Shown: piece after piece, positions 1-13,300 of the stretch
Position numbering within the stretch: position 1 is the stretch's first letter
Layout of the letters: each line of letters opens with the position of its first letter
From: Epiperipatus broadwayi
Lineage: Eukaryota > Onychophora > Udeonychophora > Euonychophora > Peripatidae
Direction: 5' to 3'
Length of the DNA stretch: 64,000 nucleotides
Assembly (NCBI GenBank): GCA_028023455.1
Contig: JAQFVV010012422.1
Coordinates: forward strand, 7,189,710-7,253,709
Notes under the pieces: model-generated
Databases searched by the model: none
Seen by the model: the letters and a program-made list of their open reading frames with translations, nothing else
Told to the model about the DNA's origin: nothing
Position numbers and translations under genes: made by a program

Positions 1-462
1 GTTTATATGTTACATTATAAATATTTAAGCTTTCTAATAATTATAATAAAAACATATTTCAAATTAATATTTTAAAATTATGAAAATAAGTACCTAATTG
101 AAAATTTTACCAATAATAAAGGAATACATCATTATTGGCTCCAAGATGCCTATTCAAAAAATTATAAGAGCAAAATATTAGATATTGTAATTTTATGTTT
201 TTTAAAAATGGTATATTTAGAATTAGTTATCATCAAAGAAACAAAAACAATTCTAAAAGTTAATAAATTATTAATTGTTATTCAAATATTTCACTTACAG
301 TTTTTACAAAAATGATTTTCTTTTTGGCCTGTAATGACTACTTCCATGGTGACTTTCGGTTTTCATAATATACTTTTGAAGAGTGGTATTTTTAAAAATA
401 AAATGTTTTCAAAGACAATCCCCCCCCAGTGACAGTTTTTGGTTTAATAATGTCTTTTATAA
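1..462. other. AT-rich intergenic sequence
   Basis: No open frame or recognisable repeat is seen. A short C-run lies at 421-427, just upstream of the LINE fragment. Confidence 0.6.
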
Positions 463-1370
463 AAGTGCTGCTTCATAATCATTAAACAACTACAATTTTA
501 TAACCCGATAATATCCTTTAACCTTAACCAAAAAATCACCTTATGGGAAGCATACAATATAATCAACTATAATCAACAACCAATTAAAACCAGCCTAAAA
601 ATATCCAACCAAAGACTCATTACACACTTCAAAAGATGGAGTCTGGAACCCAAATTCCTTGACTTCATCATTAAAATAAATCTTAATGCGCTACCCATGA
701 ATTGGTTTCTTTATCACCGAAGAGGTTTTACCAGCATTGACCCTATATGTGGTCTGTGTGCTCGTGAAGATGAAACCATAGACCATATTATACACCAGTG
801 CCCAAGACTTAAAACTCTGAAAGATATAATTATAATCAATTCCAACATAAGACCTGATATGATTTTCTCACTCAAAATGCCATTCATAATGGGGTTTTTT
901 CAATAATAAGGCTTTCTACCTTTGTCCTTTATTCCATATGGATAGTGAGATGCAAAAGTCTCATGGAATTACCCCCGCCACAAATCATACCATTGTTCTA
1001 TCAAACGCTCAAAAAAATCAAGAAACGTGACCAGCTCCTTGCCTCAGTAAAGTCTTTGCTGACACCTGGTCTTTAATTGCTCTTTCCTTTTCCTGATTAT
1101 CAATTCCCACCTACCCAGCATTATAGAATAGTCATTTATAAAAGAAAATATTCATGTTTATATTAAAAATGCTAATACCATTAAACAAGTTCTTTGAATC
1201 TCTTCACTATACCTAACCACATAAGAGTATAACATTGTGCTCTCATAACATAATCTAGCCAGATGACATATAGAACATTATATAATCATATTATTGTACA
1301 ATTTATTCATTTATTTATCCTTTATTAGTATGTAATCACTATTTATTGTTAATAAAATTTTTATTGAAAT
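463..1370 (+). pseudogene. LINE 3'-end fragment (zinc-knuckle C-terminus)
   Basis: This is a truncated non-LTR retrotransposon, cut off at its 5' side, with no endonuclease or RT core. The frame is open from 463, after a stop at 460-462. It runs through a C-x2-C-x8-H-x4-C knuckle at about 748-810 (CGLC ... DHIIHQC), preceded by NALPMNWFLYHRRG, a context typical of the post-RT zinc-binding segment of L1/Tx1-like LINE ORF2 proteins. A stop interrupts at 904. The +1 neighbouring frame continues past the T-run at 895-900 as FSIIRLSTFVLYSIWIVRC and reaches a natural-looking stop at 1074-1076, so a single-base change in the homopolymer broke the frame. The AT-rich 3' UTR carries AATAAA near 1350. 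The family assignment is general and the exact clade is not determined. Confidence 0.7.
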
Positions 1371-2792
1371 GAAAATTTACTAAAAAGTATGCTTGTTGTG
1401 GCATTTAGCCACAGGGTAAAATAATCTAAAGCATTAGCCAATAACAAATTGCCAACTCCTTCATAGCTTTGTCAGAACAATAAAATGTGCTGTCAATTAT
1501 ACATAAAAGTCTGTAATGGTCCATATACTGCTAATATCATTTGAACTTTTTTTTTAAAATTAATACATTAAAAATGGAAACTTCATAGAAAGAACTGCTT
1601 CAGCCTGTTGCACACCATAATTTAACATATACAATGCTTTAAAACATTGTAGAAAAGTAGCAAACACAGTACCATCATGCTGCCTAAAATGTCAAATATG
1701 ATAGCAGTATCACAACTTACTCTTCTGAAGGACTTAATAATTGTAAGCAGTGTATATTGATACCATGTAGCTCATAGCTTTACAGTATTTGTTGATTTTA
1801 ATTTTAAAAATCAAGATTCATGTATTTTAACTTTTTAGCTTTATGGTTTATTCATATACAAATAATATATTCTTTTAACTCTGGAAAAAGTGTAAAACTC
1901 ATGAAATTTTGTATGTTCATAAGGATTCTTTTTACACACAGTAAAACTTAATTTTAGGAAATCACAGCAAAATAGATTCTGGAATTTAAAGAGAAAACTT
2001 TGTTGCTATTAGCAACCTATGTTAATTTTTAATTTTTAACATATTTGTAAAATATTAAATTGATATGTCTGAATTTTAAATAATTTAATTATGAGAACTT
2101 GCCAGAGAACTTTTTCTGAACTGAATAATCTTCCCATAATACCTTGCATTGCATCCATACATTCAATTTTCAGTTCTATAAGTAATTTTTAACTAAAAAT
2201 ACTGTTTAAAATAAATAAAAAAATTTATTTAATTGTTGACATGTAAATGCACACACTCACATATATGCACTTCAGTTATATGTATTTGAGAGTGATAAAT
2301 ATATTATTAGTGTAATCGGAGATTTTTTTGTTGAATAAGATTGCTTTACCTAAAATTACCACATAGTTTCTATTATTCCATCAATCACTTGTTCTTCTAA
2401 ATTAGATCAATAGATTCTGAATCTCAAATAAGCACGGCCCATTTCTCTCATTTCCAGCACTCAAATGTTTTATTAATTCTGAACAATAAACTGTTCGATT
2501 TTTAAAAAAATTTAATAGGCTAAAAACTAAACTTAGTAATAGCAATTGTTTAATATTTCTTTTTCAAATGTCTTTTTGTTATAATCTCATTCCCACTATG
2601 CTATTCTAAGATTATCAATTCCAATATTCGATTTTGATTACTTCAATATATATAAAAAAACAAACATGTTTTAATGCCATATATTTTAAATCAAAATTTC
2701 TATAATTAAAACAAGCTTTTATTCTGATCACAAAATATAAGCTAGCAATATGATATTAAAAGGTTATAAAACTATATGCATTATCTATTAGC
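1371..2792. other. AT-rich intergenic sequence
   Basis: I see no coding signal and no recognisable repeat in this stretch. Confidence 0.5.
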
Positions 2793-2806
2793 AAAGTGTG
2801 TGAGAG

Positions 2807-2914
2807 GTCAAGCATTGTTAGCCGAGAGGTCATCGCAGTCGCCTTGCAAGCAAGTAGTTGGTTGCAGATGGTTGTGGGTTCGCCTCCCGGCCGATGCTAT
2901 GACATATGAAAAAA
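2807..2914 (+). mobile_element. tRNA-derived SINE, copy 1
   Basis: Pol III type 2 promoter parts are visible: a box A-like TAGCCGAGAGG near 2819 and a box B-like GGTTCGCCTCC at 2878-2888. They are followed by the shared 3' end CCGATGCTATGACA and an A-run. The insertion is bounded by a 14-bp target-site duplication AAAGTGTGTGAGAG at 2793-2806 and 2915-2928. This copy has a 7-8 bp expansion between the boxes relative to the other copies. SINE RNA is made by Pol III and retrotransposed by a LINE enzyme in trans. Confidence 0.85.
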
Positions 2915-3049
2915 AAAGTGTGTGAGAGTCTGTTTTGTTTTAAGAGCAGGGAATTTTTTGACTTTTTCTGGTAATGTAAAAAGTTGAAATATAAATTAAC
3001 ATTTTATTTTTACAATTAAACTTCTATTTCATATTTGTATAATCTTTAC

Positions 3050-3430
3050 ATTATTTGTTATAAATATAAGTTTACAAATAAAAAGCACTCTAAAAAACAA
3101 TATTTGAACTTTGAAAAATATGTAATATATACTAAAATGAAACACATAATGAGAATAATGGTTTTAATTTGATTGTTTTTTCTGATTCTGAAAAAAGTAT
3201 TAAATAAATTATTTGTTAAAAATATATGTTTGCAAATGATAAGTATTTTTAAAAATATTATTTCAACTTTGCAAATATGGAAAAAAGTATATAAACTGAA
3301 ATATATAATAAGATTTATAAAGAACAAAACCTTTTTTTCCATTGGATGGTTAATGCATTTCTTATAAAAATATTCTACTAAAAAACAATTATTTTAACTT
3401 AGTTTATAAAGTCTAAATAAATTATTGTTC
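3050..3430. repeat. Degenerate tandem repeat, about 157-bp unit
   Basis: The stretch from 3055 (TTGTTATAAATATAAGTTT) recurs in diverged form from 3212 (TTGTTAAAAATATATGTTT). A weaker third copy lies near 3360. The short open frames on both strands here follow from low-complexity A/T sequence and are not called genes. Confidence 0.45.
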
Positions 3431-5836
3431 AGAATTTTTTAGGCTAACAAAATTCTCTTTAAAATTTAAAAGATTATTTACAGTGTTAAGCAAATGACAA
3501 AACAAATTTGCAATGGTCAATATAAGTTATTTTTCAGCCAATTACAAATTGTGGCTGTGTGAAATTGATTTCTTTTGACTTGTCTTCTAAAAGTAAATAG
3601 TTTCAAATAAAATCTGAATCCAATTGCATTATTCTTCTAAAAAGATAAATATTGCACTAATATATTGTGAAAAATAATCATATAATATTAATTAAATTAT
3701 AGAAAATATATGTTTTCATTTTCAAAATATTTAAAAAGAATGAATACACTCAATGCTCTTGCAAGTGCCCTAGTATGGAGAGAACTAAAAACTACCAATT
3801 AGCAATAGCCTCATTTATTTAAATATAATTCTCTTACCAATACTGAAATTTTGAGATTTTTTTTTTAATTAATAAATCAATTTATTTTCAGTTTTTACTG
3901 TCAAATGAATGCAAAACTGAAAAAAAAAAGCACTAAAGATAGCTACAATAATGATTTCAAATTGAAGCACAGCTGTACAAGCATATATTCCAGAGTTATT
4001 CCATTGAAGTTATTTCAAAGTTTCATGTTCATAATATATATACATATTACATCGAGGAGGGGACAAAATGTTATCAAAAGAAGTTGTTTTTTTCTTACAC
4101 ATTTGTTATTAAATAACATTTATCTGATAATTTATATACATACAAATGTATTGCATGTAAACACTTTAAAAGATGTAAGTTATTAATTAACAAATGCGAA
4201 TCCAAGCAGCTAATATTTTACATTACTGCAAGCAACTTCGTCACCCTCATTGCCGCCAGGTTCGGTACATGACAAGGATTTTAACCATCTATAATTTTCT
4301 AAGGTGTGTACTGATAAATTAACAAATTTTTTTTTTTCACATTTAAATAATTAAAAACATGTTTTCTCTCTCTTTTATTTTAGTTTCTCTTTTGCAAATG
4401 ATTAATTTTATTTTTTTCTGAAAATGAAAACTGGACGGATTTTACTTACATGAGAAAAAGTCATTTATTAAATTGAATCAAATTTTTTTTTTTAAATCTG
4501 TCTGCCATTAAAAATTATTAAAACTGTCTGCCTAATGTTCTATTTATATAGTTCAGAAATACTAAACCTATCTAATGATTGATAAACTCTTTCCAAGTTT
4601 CATTTACCTCTGCAAATCCTCCCGGTTTGACATTTAGTGACATCTATCCAAATGCTGGCAAACCATTATAAAAATCTTTAGCATTACAGGTTCGAAATTA
4701 ACGTATTTATTTGACACAGATTTGCTTCAAACAATAGTTACTGCATATAAAATTTATATTCCGATTATATATATTATTTTCCAATCACTAAATAGATAAT
4801 ATGAAAGCAGCTGTCTTTTTAAAAAATGATAATTCCAAAATAATATTGGTAGGCAGCTGCTATTCTGAACTATACGAAAGAACGCGAACATCTGGATTAA
4901 TTAGCTAAGTTTATCTTTTCAAATAATTATATAACAGTGTGGAAAGTAAATAATTCAATAAACACATAAAATTAAGATAATAATTGCGTACTTACTTCTA
5001 GCTTTACGGATTTCTTCCATGTTTAAAGCTGGATAAAATCCAAATGTGTTGCTAATTTTGATATACAATTATGTATACATATATTTTCACCACCCACAAA
5101 CAATGTCAAAAATTCCGGAAAAATATCAAGTGGAAGTAGGTTATTTTTTTTTACATATATAAACAAATTTAAAGCAGTCAAAGGTTAAATTTATTACTTT
5201 TTCCTTTCTGAATGAAACATTATCATATAGAGAGTGTTTTAGTTTAAATTATTACATTTAAATATATAAGTATAATGTGAAAGTAATTATTATGAAATAA
5301 ATTTTAATTAACTTATATTAATATAGACATGCAATTAATTAAGGTCATTATGAGATTATATATATTACCTTTAGGCGAATGCTACTTTGCAGCCCCCCCC
5401 CCCCAAAAAAAAAAACACACACATAAATTTAAAAAATATGTTTTATTTCAATATAGTAATATTATATGCATAAAGGAACATAGATTTATGTATAGTTCCC
5501 AAATACTGAAATGTTGAAACCATGATATAAATATATATTTTGACGACTTTAAAATAAATAGTTATATTATTTATATTGAATAACAAACAAATTACATGGA
5601 CGAACAAACATAGTCGCACTTTTCTATTTCATCCTCCCAATAGCCCGAAGGTATGCTATAAATTCATAACGCATTTTAAATGGATATGCATCACCTTTGT
5701 TTATACATATAACATTTTAAACTAAGGATCATTTTTAATTAATGCATATGGTATATGCATACAAATCATAAAGAATATTTTGAGTATTGTTCAAATACAT
5801 TATTTTCTTAATAAAATATATAATATTATTCATTCG
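3431..5836. other. AT-rich intergenic sequence
   Basis: No gene is seen. A 93-codon frame at 3905-4186 has low-complexity composition and no recognisable domain. A C-run followed by an A-run lies at 5393-5415. The last bases, 5825-5836, are the left target-site duplication of the RTE element. Confidence 0.5.
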
Positions 5837-8800
5837 GCTGCAGAAAGGAGTTTGCTATTAACTGAAAGGAGACCCTTTGATTCCTCTTGGAGGCCTTAAA
5901 GGAACCGAGCAGGGCAAATTCCTAATGTCCACTCCATACGTTCTTGTCGTTGCAGCTGATATTACTATATGTTTATTCATATAGTATACGAACATGGATG
6001 GGCTGCTCACCAACACGCATTAGCCAGCGTGGTGAGTTTATTGGCTTTTTACCTCTGAGTTTAAGATCAAGAAACACCATGGTCTTTCTTCTCAGTGCCT
6101 GATAAGGCAGAATGAATGTTTGTGTAAATGATAAAGATTTTTCCCAATTATACAATTATGACAGACAAAAATAAAGCATGGCCCTTAATCCCAGGAGGCT
6201 GTAAAGTCACCAACCAAGGCAGCGGTTGGTGGCCGAAGGCAGAGGGTGCTAAGAATATCCTGGAGGCGGACCCAGGCTGCCATTTGATGACGACTTTTTA
6301 TTTAGGTACTTACAACTGCAGATCACTTTCAAGTGAAGGAAGATTGCAAGAATTAGAAGAAGAACTCTCTTATATTAAATGGGATATTATTGGACTTTGT
6401 GAAGTTAGAAGAAAAGGTGAAGAGACAATTGATTTAAAAAGTGGACATATGCTCTATTATAAAGGCACAAATATTGGAAATACAAGTGGAGTAGGATTCA
6501 TTATAAATAAAAAGTGGAAGAACAATATTGTGGAGATTGATGGTGTATCAGACAGAGTGGCAAGATTAGTTATACAACTTAATAGCAGATATCAAATGCA
6601 GATAATTCAGGTTTATGCCCCAACAAGTTCTCACAGTGATGAAGTAGTAGAAGATTTTTATATGGATGTACAAAAGGCTTTTGATCAGAGTAAACAACAT
6701 TTTAAAATTGTTATGGGAGATTTTAATGCTAGAATTGGTAAACAAATGAAAGATGAAAGTGTTGTAGGTAATTTTGGTTATGGTAGTAGAAATGAGAGAG
6801 GACATAGACTTGTGGAGTTTGCAGAGAAGGAAAAACTTTATATTATGAATTCTTTTTTTGAGAAAAATGTTAGAAGGAAATGGACATGGAAGCATCCAAA
6901 TGAAGGTACAGCAGAATTGGATTATATTTTGACTAACAGAAAATACATATTTCAAGATTGTAATGTTCTTAATAAATTTAACACAGGAAGTGATCATCGA
7001 TTAGTAAGGGGTAAGATACATGTTAATGTAAAACTAGAGAGACAAAAATTATTAAGAAAAACTATATTTACAGTTGATATTCCTAATCTTCAGAAACATT
7101 CTAATGAATTTAAATTAGAACTTACAAATCGGTTTCAAGTATTAGTAGATTTTGAACATGATTCAGATTTGAATGAAATTAATATGAAAATAACTGATAC
7201 ACTTTTAAAAACTGCAACAAAGATAGCTGGTAGAAAAAAGCAGCAATTGACTAATAAAATTTCTACTGAGACTAGAGAACTTATGAAGAAAAGAAGGAAT
7301 ATGAAGATATACAAGAATGATGCATTAAAAAGAATTGAATATCTCGAATTTTGTAAAATGGTGCGGAAAAGAGTTGAAAATGATATAAGAAAGTATAACT
7401 GTGAACTAGCAAGAAAAGCTGTAGAAGAAAATAAAAGTCTTAAGAATGTAAAACAACATTTTGGTATTGGTAGGAAATTTATATCTGCAATAAGGAAAAA
7501 AGATGGAATTATTACTAAAAAGAGGGATGACATTATGAAATTGGTAGAAGATTTTTATCAAGAATTATATAGTAATAAAGAACAAGTACCTCTTACATCT
7601 ATTACATCTTCCGAATTGCCCAGAATTTTAAATGAAGAAGTGAGAAATGCAATTAAATGTATGAAAAAAGGAAAGGCTCCAGGTAATGATGGAATTATAA
7701 TTGATATATTAAAAGAAGCAGGTGAAGAAACAGAAAAAATATTAGCAAAGTTATATACCAAATGTCTAAATGATAAAGATGTACCGGATGATTGGAAGAA
7801 TGCAGTAATAATATTAATATTTAAAAAAGGTGATAAAGAAGATATTAGAAATTACAGACCTATCAGCCTTTTATCAGTTTTATATAAAATTTTTACCAAG
7901 ATAATTACAACTCGTCTACAGAGAACATTGGATTTTCACCAACCAAGAGAACAAGCTGGATTTAAAAGTGGTTTTAGTACAGTAGATCATATTCAAGTAT
8001 TGAGAGAAGTTATAGAAAGGACAAATGAATATGAGTTGTCATTATGTTTTGGATTTGTAGATTATGAAAAGGCATTTGATTCTATAAACATTTCTTCAGT
8101 GATTAAAGCATTGGATCATCAAGGTATAGATCCAGGATATTGTCATATTTTAAAGAATATTTATAAAAATGCAACAGCAACAATTAGATTACATAATGAT
8201 ACTGGGAAAGTCAACATTGAGAAAGGTGTAAGACAAGGTGACTCCATATCTCCAAAACTTTTTACAGCAGTGCTGCAAGAAGTATTTTGTGGATTAAAAT
8301 GGGAAACTAAAGGAGTGAAAGTAAATGGAGATTATTTAAGTCATTTAGATTTCGCAGATGATGTAGTTGTTTTTGCAAATAATGCTTCGGAGCTGCAGGA
8401 AATGTTGCAGGAGTTATCAGATGAAAGTAGGAAAGTAGGACTAAAGATAAATGTTAAAAAGACTAAAGTAATGTTTAATCGATTTGCTCAAAATATGAAA
8501 ATAAAGATTGATTATGATGAATTAGAAGAAGTTAAGAGTTACAAATACCTTGGTCAGATTATTAATACAGATGGAAACATAATGGAGGAAATTAATCATA
8601 GAATTAAACTTGGTTGGAGTGCTTTTGGTAGAAATAACTTGATATTAAAAGGAAATATGCCTATGTGTTTGAAAAGAAAGGTTTTTAACAAATGTGTTTT
8701 ACCAGTTCTTACTTATGGATCTGAGACTTGGACACTTAATAGAAGATCAATACAGAGACTTCAGACCACTCAAAGAAGTATGGAGAGATGTATGTTGGGA

Positions 8801-9129
8801 GTAACAAGAAGAGATCGAAAATGCAATGTATGGGTAAGAGAACAAACAGGTGTTACTGACCTCATTGAAAAAATTAAAAGATTGAAGTGGAGTTGGGCTG
8901 GACATATTGCTAGAAGAGATGATAATAGATGGACAATTGAAATTTTAAGCTGGATTCCAAGAGATTGTAAAAGACCCAGAAGGAGACCACATGTAAGATG
9001 GATGGATGAAATAAGAAAATGTGTAGGGGTGATGTGGAGAAGAGAAGCTAAAGATCGGAGAAGATGGATTAAACTTGGAGAGACCTTCATCCTGCAGTGG
9101 ATTGATAATGGTTGATAATGATGATGATG
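5837..9129 (+). mobile_element. Full-length RTE-clade LINE
   Basis: This non-LTR retrotransposon is 3293 bp long, the usual size for RTE elements. It is bounded by a perfect 12-bp target-site duplication ATTATTCATTCG at 5825-5836 and 9130-9141. A 5' UTR of about 290 bp is followed by a single open frame, and the stop is only about 10 bp from a (GAT)n-like tail (GATAATGATGATGATGA). A very short 3' UTR with a microsatellite tail instead of poly(A) is characteristic of RTE. The intact frame and undamaged duplication suggest a recent insertion. A decayed relative lies at 31078-31663 and 38757-40320. Confidence 0.92.
6128..9115 (+). CDS. RTE-type endonuclease/reverse transcriptase (intact)
   Basis: The 995-codon frame has two enzymatic domains. 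An apurinic-type endonuclease (EEP fold) spans about residues 58-295: GTYNCRSL near 60, LCEVRR with the catalytic Glu, [19 protein letters not shown] near 195, DYILTNR and the SDHRLVRG active-site block near 288. A reverse transcriptase spans about 505-780: KAPGNDGI near 518, NYRPISLLS near 575, [23 protein letters not shown] near 642 (first catalytic Asp), VRQGDSISP near 702, and HLDFADD near 742 (catalytic Asp pair), then KYLGQIIN. The C-terminus (SWAGHIARR ... RWMDEIRK ... RRRWIKLGE) is the usual Trp/Arg-rich RTE tail. The protein nicks the target and primes reverse transcription on its own RNA. ATG 6128 is the first in frame; an alternative Met at residue 54 lies just before the endonuclease core, so residues 1-53 may be untranslated. 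Similar sequences in databases are often mislabelled as craniofacial development protein 2. Confidence 0.93.
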   Translation: MIKIFPNYTIMTDKNKAWPLIPGGCKVTNQGSGWWPKAEGAKNILEADPGCHLMTTFYLGTYNCRSLSSEGRLQELEEELSYIKWDIIGLCEVRRKGEETIDLKSGHMLYYKGTNIGNTSGVGFIINKKWKNNIVEIDGVSDRVARLVIQLNSRYQMQIIQVYAPTSSHSDEVVEDFYMDVQKAFDQSKQHFKIVMGDFNARIGKQMKDESVVGNFGYGSRNERGHRLVEFAEKEKLYIMNSFFEKNVRRKWTWKHPNEGTAELDYILTNRKYIFQDCNVLNKFNTGSDHRLVRGKIHVNVKLERQKLLRKTIFTVDIPNLQKHSNEFKLELTNRFQVLVDFEHDSDLNEINMKITDTLLKTATKIAGRKKQQLTNKISTETRELMKKRRNMKIYKNDALKRIEYLEFCKMVRKRVENDIRKYNCELARKAVEENKSLKNVKQHFGIGRKFISAIRKKDGIITKKRDDIMKLVEDFYQELYSNKEQVPLTSITSSELPRILNEEVRNAIKCMKKGKAPGNDGIIIDILKEAGEETEKILAKLYTKCLNDKDVPDDWKNAVIILIFKKGDKEDIRNYRPISLLSVLYKIFTKIITTRLQRTLDFHQPREQAGFKSGFSTVDHIQVLREVIERTNEYELSLCFGFVDYEKAFDSINISSVIKALDHQGIDPGYCHILKNIYKNATATIRLHNDTGKVNIEKGVRQGDSISPKLFTAVLQEVFCGLKWETKGVKVNGDYLSHLDFADDVVVFANNASELQEMLQELSDESRKVGLKINVKKTKVMFNRFAQNMKIKIDYDELEEVKSYKYLGQIINTDGNIMEEINHRIKLGWSAFGRNNLILKGNMPMCLKRKVFNKCVLPVLTYGSETWTLNRRSIQRLQTTQRSMERCMLGVTRRDRKCNVWVREQTGVTDLIEKIKRLKWSWAGHIARRDDNRWTIEILSWIPRDCKRPRRRPHVRWMDEIRKCVGVMWRREAKDRRRWIKLGETFILQWIDNG

Positions 9130-9179
9130 ATTATTCATTCGATCTTATATAAATGCACTGAAGTGATTAACTACCTTTT

Positions 9180-9290
9180 AATTGTTTCTGGCCCTGTGTG
9201 GTTTAGGCCGACTATTAGATTCTGGAATGTAAAATCCTTATGTCGATTCCAGCGCTGACACTTTCGGAACTCAATTTTTTTTTAGGAATT
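9180..9290 (+). repeat. Possible tRNA-like repeat fragment
   Basis: The sequence GTGTGGTTTAGGCCGACTA ... TGTCGATTCCAGCGCTGACA has a box A-like start and a box B-like GTCGATTCC about 40 bp later. No flanking duplication was found, so it may be an old SINE of another family or chance. Confidence 0.3.
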
Positions 9291-10130
9291 CTCGAGCAAT
9301 AAAACTATTTACTTTCGCATATATTCTTCTATCAAAAGATAACAAAGGCAGATGTAGTGCTTATGAACAATGAATCTCTGTCTTTTAGTTTTTAAATCCA
9401 ACTCTCTCAAAATCCAATATGTCTGTCATCCAAGTAAAGCAGTTAGAAGAGAAGAAATAACATATTTATTTATTATCCAATGTCTGATAAGTATAACATT
9501 TCAATGATATTGAAGTTAATATAAAAACTAAAGTACACCATATATATTTTAATTTTTGTGATTTTTACAGCATTTTGAACCAACAGCTACTAGATGATGT
9601 ATGAGTTGTCTAATGTGTTTAAGGGGTCCTACATACAATGTCAAATATCTATATGATATTCATTATATTTTATTTTATTCTTATGTTAACTTTTGTATTT
9701 TTTTCATCTTTACTCCTGCTTTTTTTTTCATATTTTCCAGTTTGTTTGTTTTTTCTTTTATATTTTTCTTCATATTTCCCTGTCCTTTATTCCCAGTTTA
9801 TCTTTTCCATGATATTTTGCTTTAAGTTTTCTTTTTCAATTTTCCTGTCTTTATTTTCAGACTGCCTTTTCTGTATTTTTAAATCCCAATCTGACTCTTT
9901 TAATGTTTTTTTTTTAAATACTTTTTCTTCAGACATTATCATCTTCTCATTTTAGTCAGGTTACCCTTAAGATGCCTTCTGTTTATCATTGAGCCATTGA
10001 TCTTTTTCAAGTTGATGAATCTCCTAAAATAAAATAATGCTCTCCAATATCTTTAGGACTTATTGCTATATTATTTTCATCATGTTTTTATTGTCTTTTG
10101 TCTTTCATCTTCCTTAACCACATCTCCGCA
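9291..10130. other. Intergenic, T-rich tract
   Basis: Positions 9700-9920 are strongly T-rich on this strand and create spurious Phe/Ser/Leu frames. Nothing else is recognised. Confidence 0.5.
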
Positions 10131-10245
10131 CATATAGTCGAGGGCCTGCATTGAGACTGAGAGATCCCAGGATCAATTCTGGCATTTTCGGGTTTGGTGC
10201 TCAAACTACTTATGAACTCCCATACAATAAAGTCATATGCATTTC
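10131..10245 (+). repeat. Second SINE-like repeat, copy a
   Basis: The segment has GAGAGATCCCAGGATCAATT, then CTCAAACTACTTATGAACTC, then CAATAAAGTCAT. The same order of blocks is seen at about 25335-25425 and, more diverged, at 48590-48700. The shared 3' portion ending in (C)AATAAA.TCAT marks them as one dispersed family. The pol III boxes are poor. Confidence 0.4.
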
Positions 10246-12400
10246 TTTTTTATATATCTTTTTTACTGTTTTTGTTTTTATATGCAGTAGTCTTTTTTAT
10301 CTTTTTCTGCCACTTGTTTCATATGTTGAATTACAGATATCATTGAATATGGGCCTCTAGATAATATTCTTAACATATAATGTAAAGTTATAGGTGAATC
10401 TCTAACTCCTAAACTTCTTATTTAACATTTTAATCCAGATAAAAATTGTAAAATCATTTTAGGTCACCAGTTCTAAAATAATCTAACTACTACCCATTTA
10501 TAGGTCAGAAAACTGGCATCTAGATAAGCAGGGTAATGAAGGAGAAAAAAATCTTCACTAACCAGAAGCTGAAATCTTAATGTGTAATACCTTTTCCTTC
10601 ATCATTTTATCTAAGAAGATGTGCTGGGAAAATTTTATTCTACACTGGATCATTTGTGTTTATTTATTTCATGGGGTTTTATATTAACAATTTTCTAACT
10701 TTTATTAAATAGAATAAAGTTACTATTAACCCTTTTGCACTCTAACATTCTGACAGATTTCTTTGTTCTCACTAGATTTAAGCTTTCAATTTCACTTCAA
10801 TATTAAATCATTATTATTTACTAGATTTTAATCAATTTGACCTCATTTGATAAATATTTTTGTTTAGAAATTAAAATCTCATTTGATTTTTGGAATATTT
10901 TAAAAATCACATTTTAATTAAAATAAAATGCTGTCACATCATCAAATTTCAGGTGGAGCAGATTCAGGTTGCAAAATGAATGAAATCTTTTTTATTTGAT
11001 GTTTGTTTTAAAAATCTGAACAATTTATTTTTAATATCTAGTAAATCTATCAATTTATGCTTTAAAAGTTTACATTTTTTTTGTAATTTTTGTGATATTG
11101 CTAAATGTTATAATAGACTGTTGAGTAACATCATTTCTAGACAGTTATATTTCTCGTGACCTTAATCTCTATGGTAATGATACATAGAAGAATAAATTCT
11201 TTTATATTTAGAAATAAAATATTTCTGTAAAAAAAAAATATGTAATAATATATATTTTGATTTCTAATAATTATTACACAATTACAATACAAAAATAATC
11301 ATGAACTTTCCAAAAAATCAAGTTTTTAGACCATCATAATATTTTCTCAAAGTAATCTCGCAAAGTTTGAGATTGCCAAATATATAATAGACACCCATCA
11401 TCATGGAGTTTAAGAAACTTTGAAGACCTGCTTATTCAATCAACCTGCCACCTTTTGACTTTTTTTGAAATTAAAAATATACATGTGAATTTTAAAGCTA
11501 TAAAAAAAAATCTTTGCAAAATTTCTCAACAGAGAGTGAAAAACACAAATAGAATTTCTTGATTTCTGGCCTGAGAATGCTCATAATTAAAAACAGAATA
11601 GTTAAACTATAAACTATTAAATTATAATCTTAAATATGTACCAAATGTGTCCCAAAAATTAAAAAAAAACATTTATTGAGAAAAATATAAGTTTCACTCC
11701 ACCCTTCACTAAATAAACTGGTGAATAACTCAAAAGATAAATGAAATAAAGAAGCAGTTCATTGAATAGTTTATAAAATTACGTTCAACAAAGCTGACTG
11801 TAAATATGTCTCTTATGGAGAAATGAGGGCAAACTTGTCTACTAAGCTGACACAACACAATAATTTATATAATAGGGTCAAGAGAAGTAATGAATATTCA
11901 TCTATATTCTTGGAATACTCGGGCCATACATTTGAATCTCTCCAAAGCAGACGTCATTTGCACTGAAAGGGAGGATAAAAAATGAGAGATCAAGGAGGTT
12001 TGGATAATAGCCAAGGATGAATTTCCTATAAATAAATAAAAATACTAGCATTCCTTTGAAGAACTTTACTTACATTTGATTAATAAACAAAAATTTAAAC
12101 TAATTTAAATACAAAAATAGCTAGTAAGTAGATATAAAAATGGTCCCAGTCCATAATAAATTTAAAATAACTATGATTGTGATACACAATGTATTGAAAA
12201 CATGCTCAGTATGAATAAAAGCTAGAATTTATAAACATATGTCTACCTTTTCTGTGTTAAATGTCCAGATGTTTATATATTTAATCTTAAATATTATATA
12301 TAAGCAAAGACTTTCATAGGTAAAAGTTGTAAACATATTATGTTTACTTGCTATTAACAATGTTGTATCGATATTTTGTCCAGATCATACTTTTCTTCAT
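10246..12400. other. AT-rich intergenic sequence
   Basis: No coding frame of interest and no clear repeat were found. Confidence 0.5.
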
Positions 12401-12403
12401 ATT

Positions 12404-12640
12404 ACATCACATGATCACTATCTCTTATACTAGCACATAATTGGCATTAAACAAGGCAAAACTCTCCATACAGTAGTGCCACCCTGTGCCAATCAGAGTA
12501 AACAATGGATGCCAGAAGGCTTGTGCATAAAATCCCTATCTAGTGCCTATGGCATCCATTGATTACTCTGGTTGGCACAGGATGGCACTACTGTATGGAG
12601 AGTTTTGCCTTGTTGTCTTTCTTCGTATTGATTGTAGAAC
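12404..12640. mobile_element. Fold-back MITE, copy 1
   Basis: Two near-perfect 65-bp inverted arms lie at 12450-12514 and 12550-12614, with about 35 bp between them. The left arm starts AACAAGGCAAAACTCTCCAT and the right arm ends in its complement. To the left, ACATCACATGATCACTATC (from 12404) matches the end of the TTAA-flanked element at 47259. There is no coding capacity. Fragments of the same arm occur at 47800-47880 and 48755-48840. The transposase family is not established. Confidence 0.7.
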
Positions 12641-13287
12641 TGTTCTTGTAGCTGTGACAGAGTTGTTGAAAACAAACAAGCAAAAAGAAAACAAAACCCT
12701 CAGTTATTTGAGTGATTTTCACTATTTTAATGACATTAGTGATGATCTAGCCAAAATGTTAGTACATTATTGGTACTAACAGCAAACAAAAGCAGACACA
12801 CACATATGAACCTGAAATATATGTTTATGCATGTATACCTACAACAATAATTCCCAAAACTGAAATTACTTATCTTACCTCTCTACTATAATTTAAAATT
12901 ATTGGTTTCAGTTTTCAAAGTTTTCTGATCTTTAGATATTGTCAAAATTATATCTCTACTCTGTAGTATCGATAATCATTTTTTATATTTGAGATATTGA
13001 ATTTATTTTACCAATATTATTCATTTTAAATGAATTTTAATATTATAAACAATTATTAGAATATCTTAAACTTTAATCATAAACTAACAAACTTTCTTTT
13101 ATGCAACTTCTATAAACAAATATATTTAATAATGGCGTTTAATTTTCTTATACTGATTTCTTACTTCTTAAATCAGGTGTTTCCAATCTTTTTTAAAGTA
13201 CTGATCCCTTATAAGAAAAGAAAACATTCCATCAGATTCTCCCTTTTCAATCTTAATTATTTCTAAAATGATGTGTATATACGATAT
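12641..13287. other. AT-rich intergenic sequence
   Basis: Nothing is recognised in this stretch. Confidence 0.5.
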
Positions 13288-13300
13288 AAAAGTGTTAAAT

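Noticed and set aside
3058-4186. Short frames of 60-94 codons
   Set aside because: Composition is dominated by Phe/Ile/Leu/Lys from A/T-runs; there are no domains, and the frames at 3058-3367 overlap a degenerate tandem repeat.
6566-7761. Minus-strand frames opposite the RTE gene
   Set aside because: The plus-strand frame has complete endonuclease and RT motifs. These are antisense shadows.
9601-9955. Hydrophobic frames resembling membrane proteins
   Set aside because: They arise from a T-rich tract (Phe/Ser/Leu codons), with two overlapping frames of equal quality.
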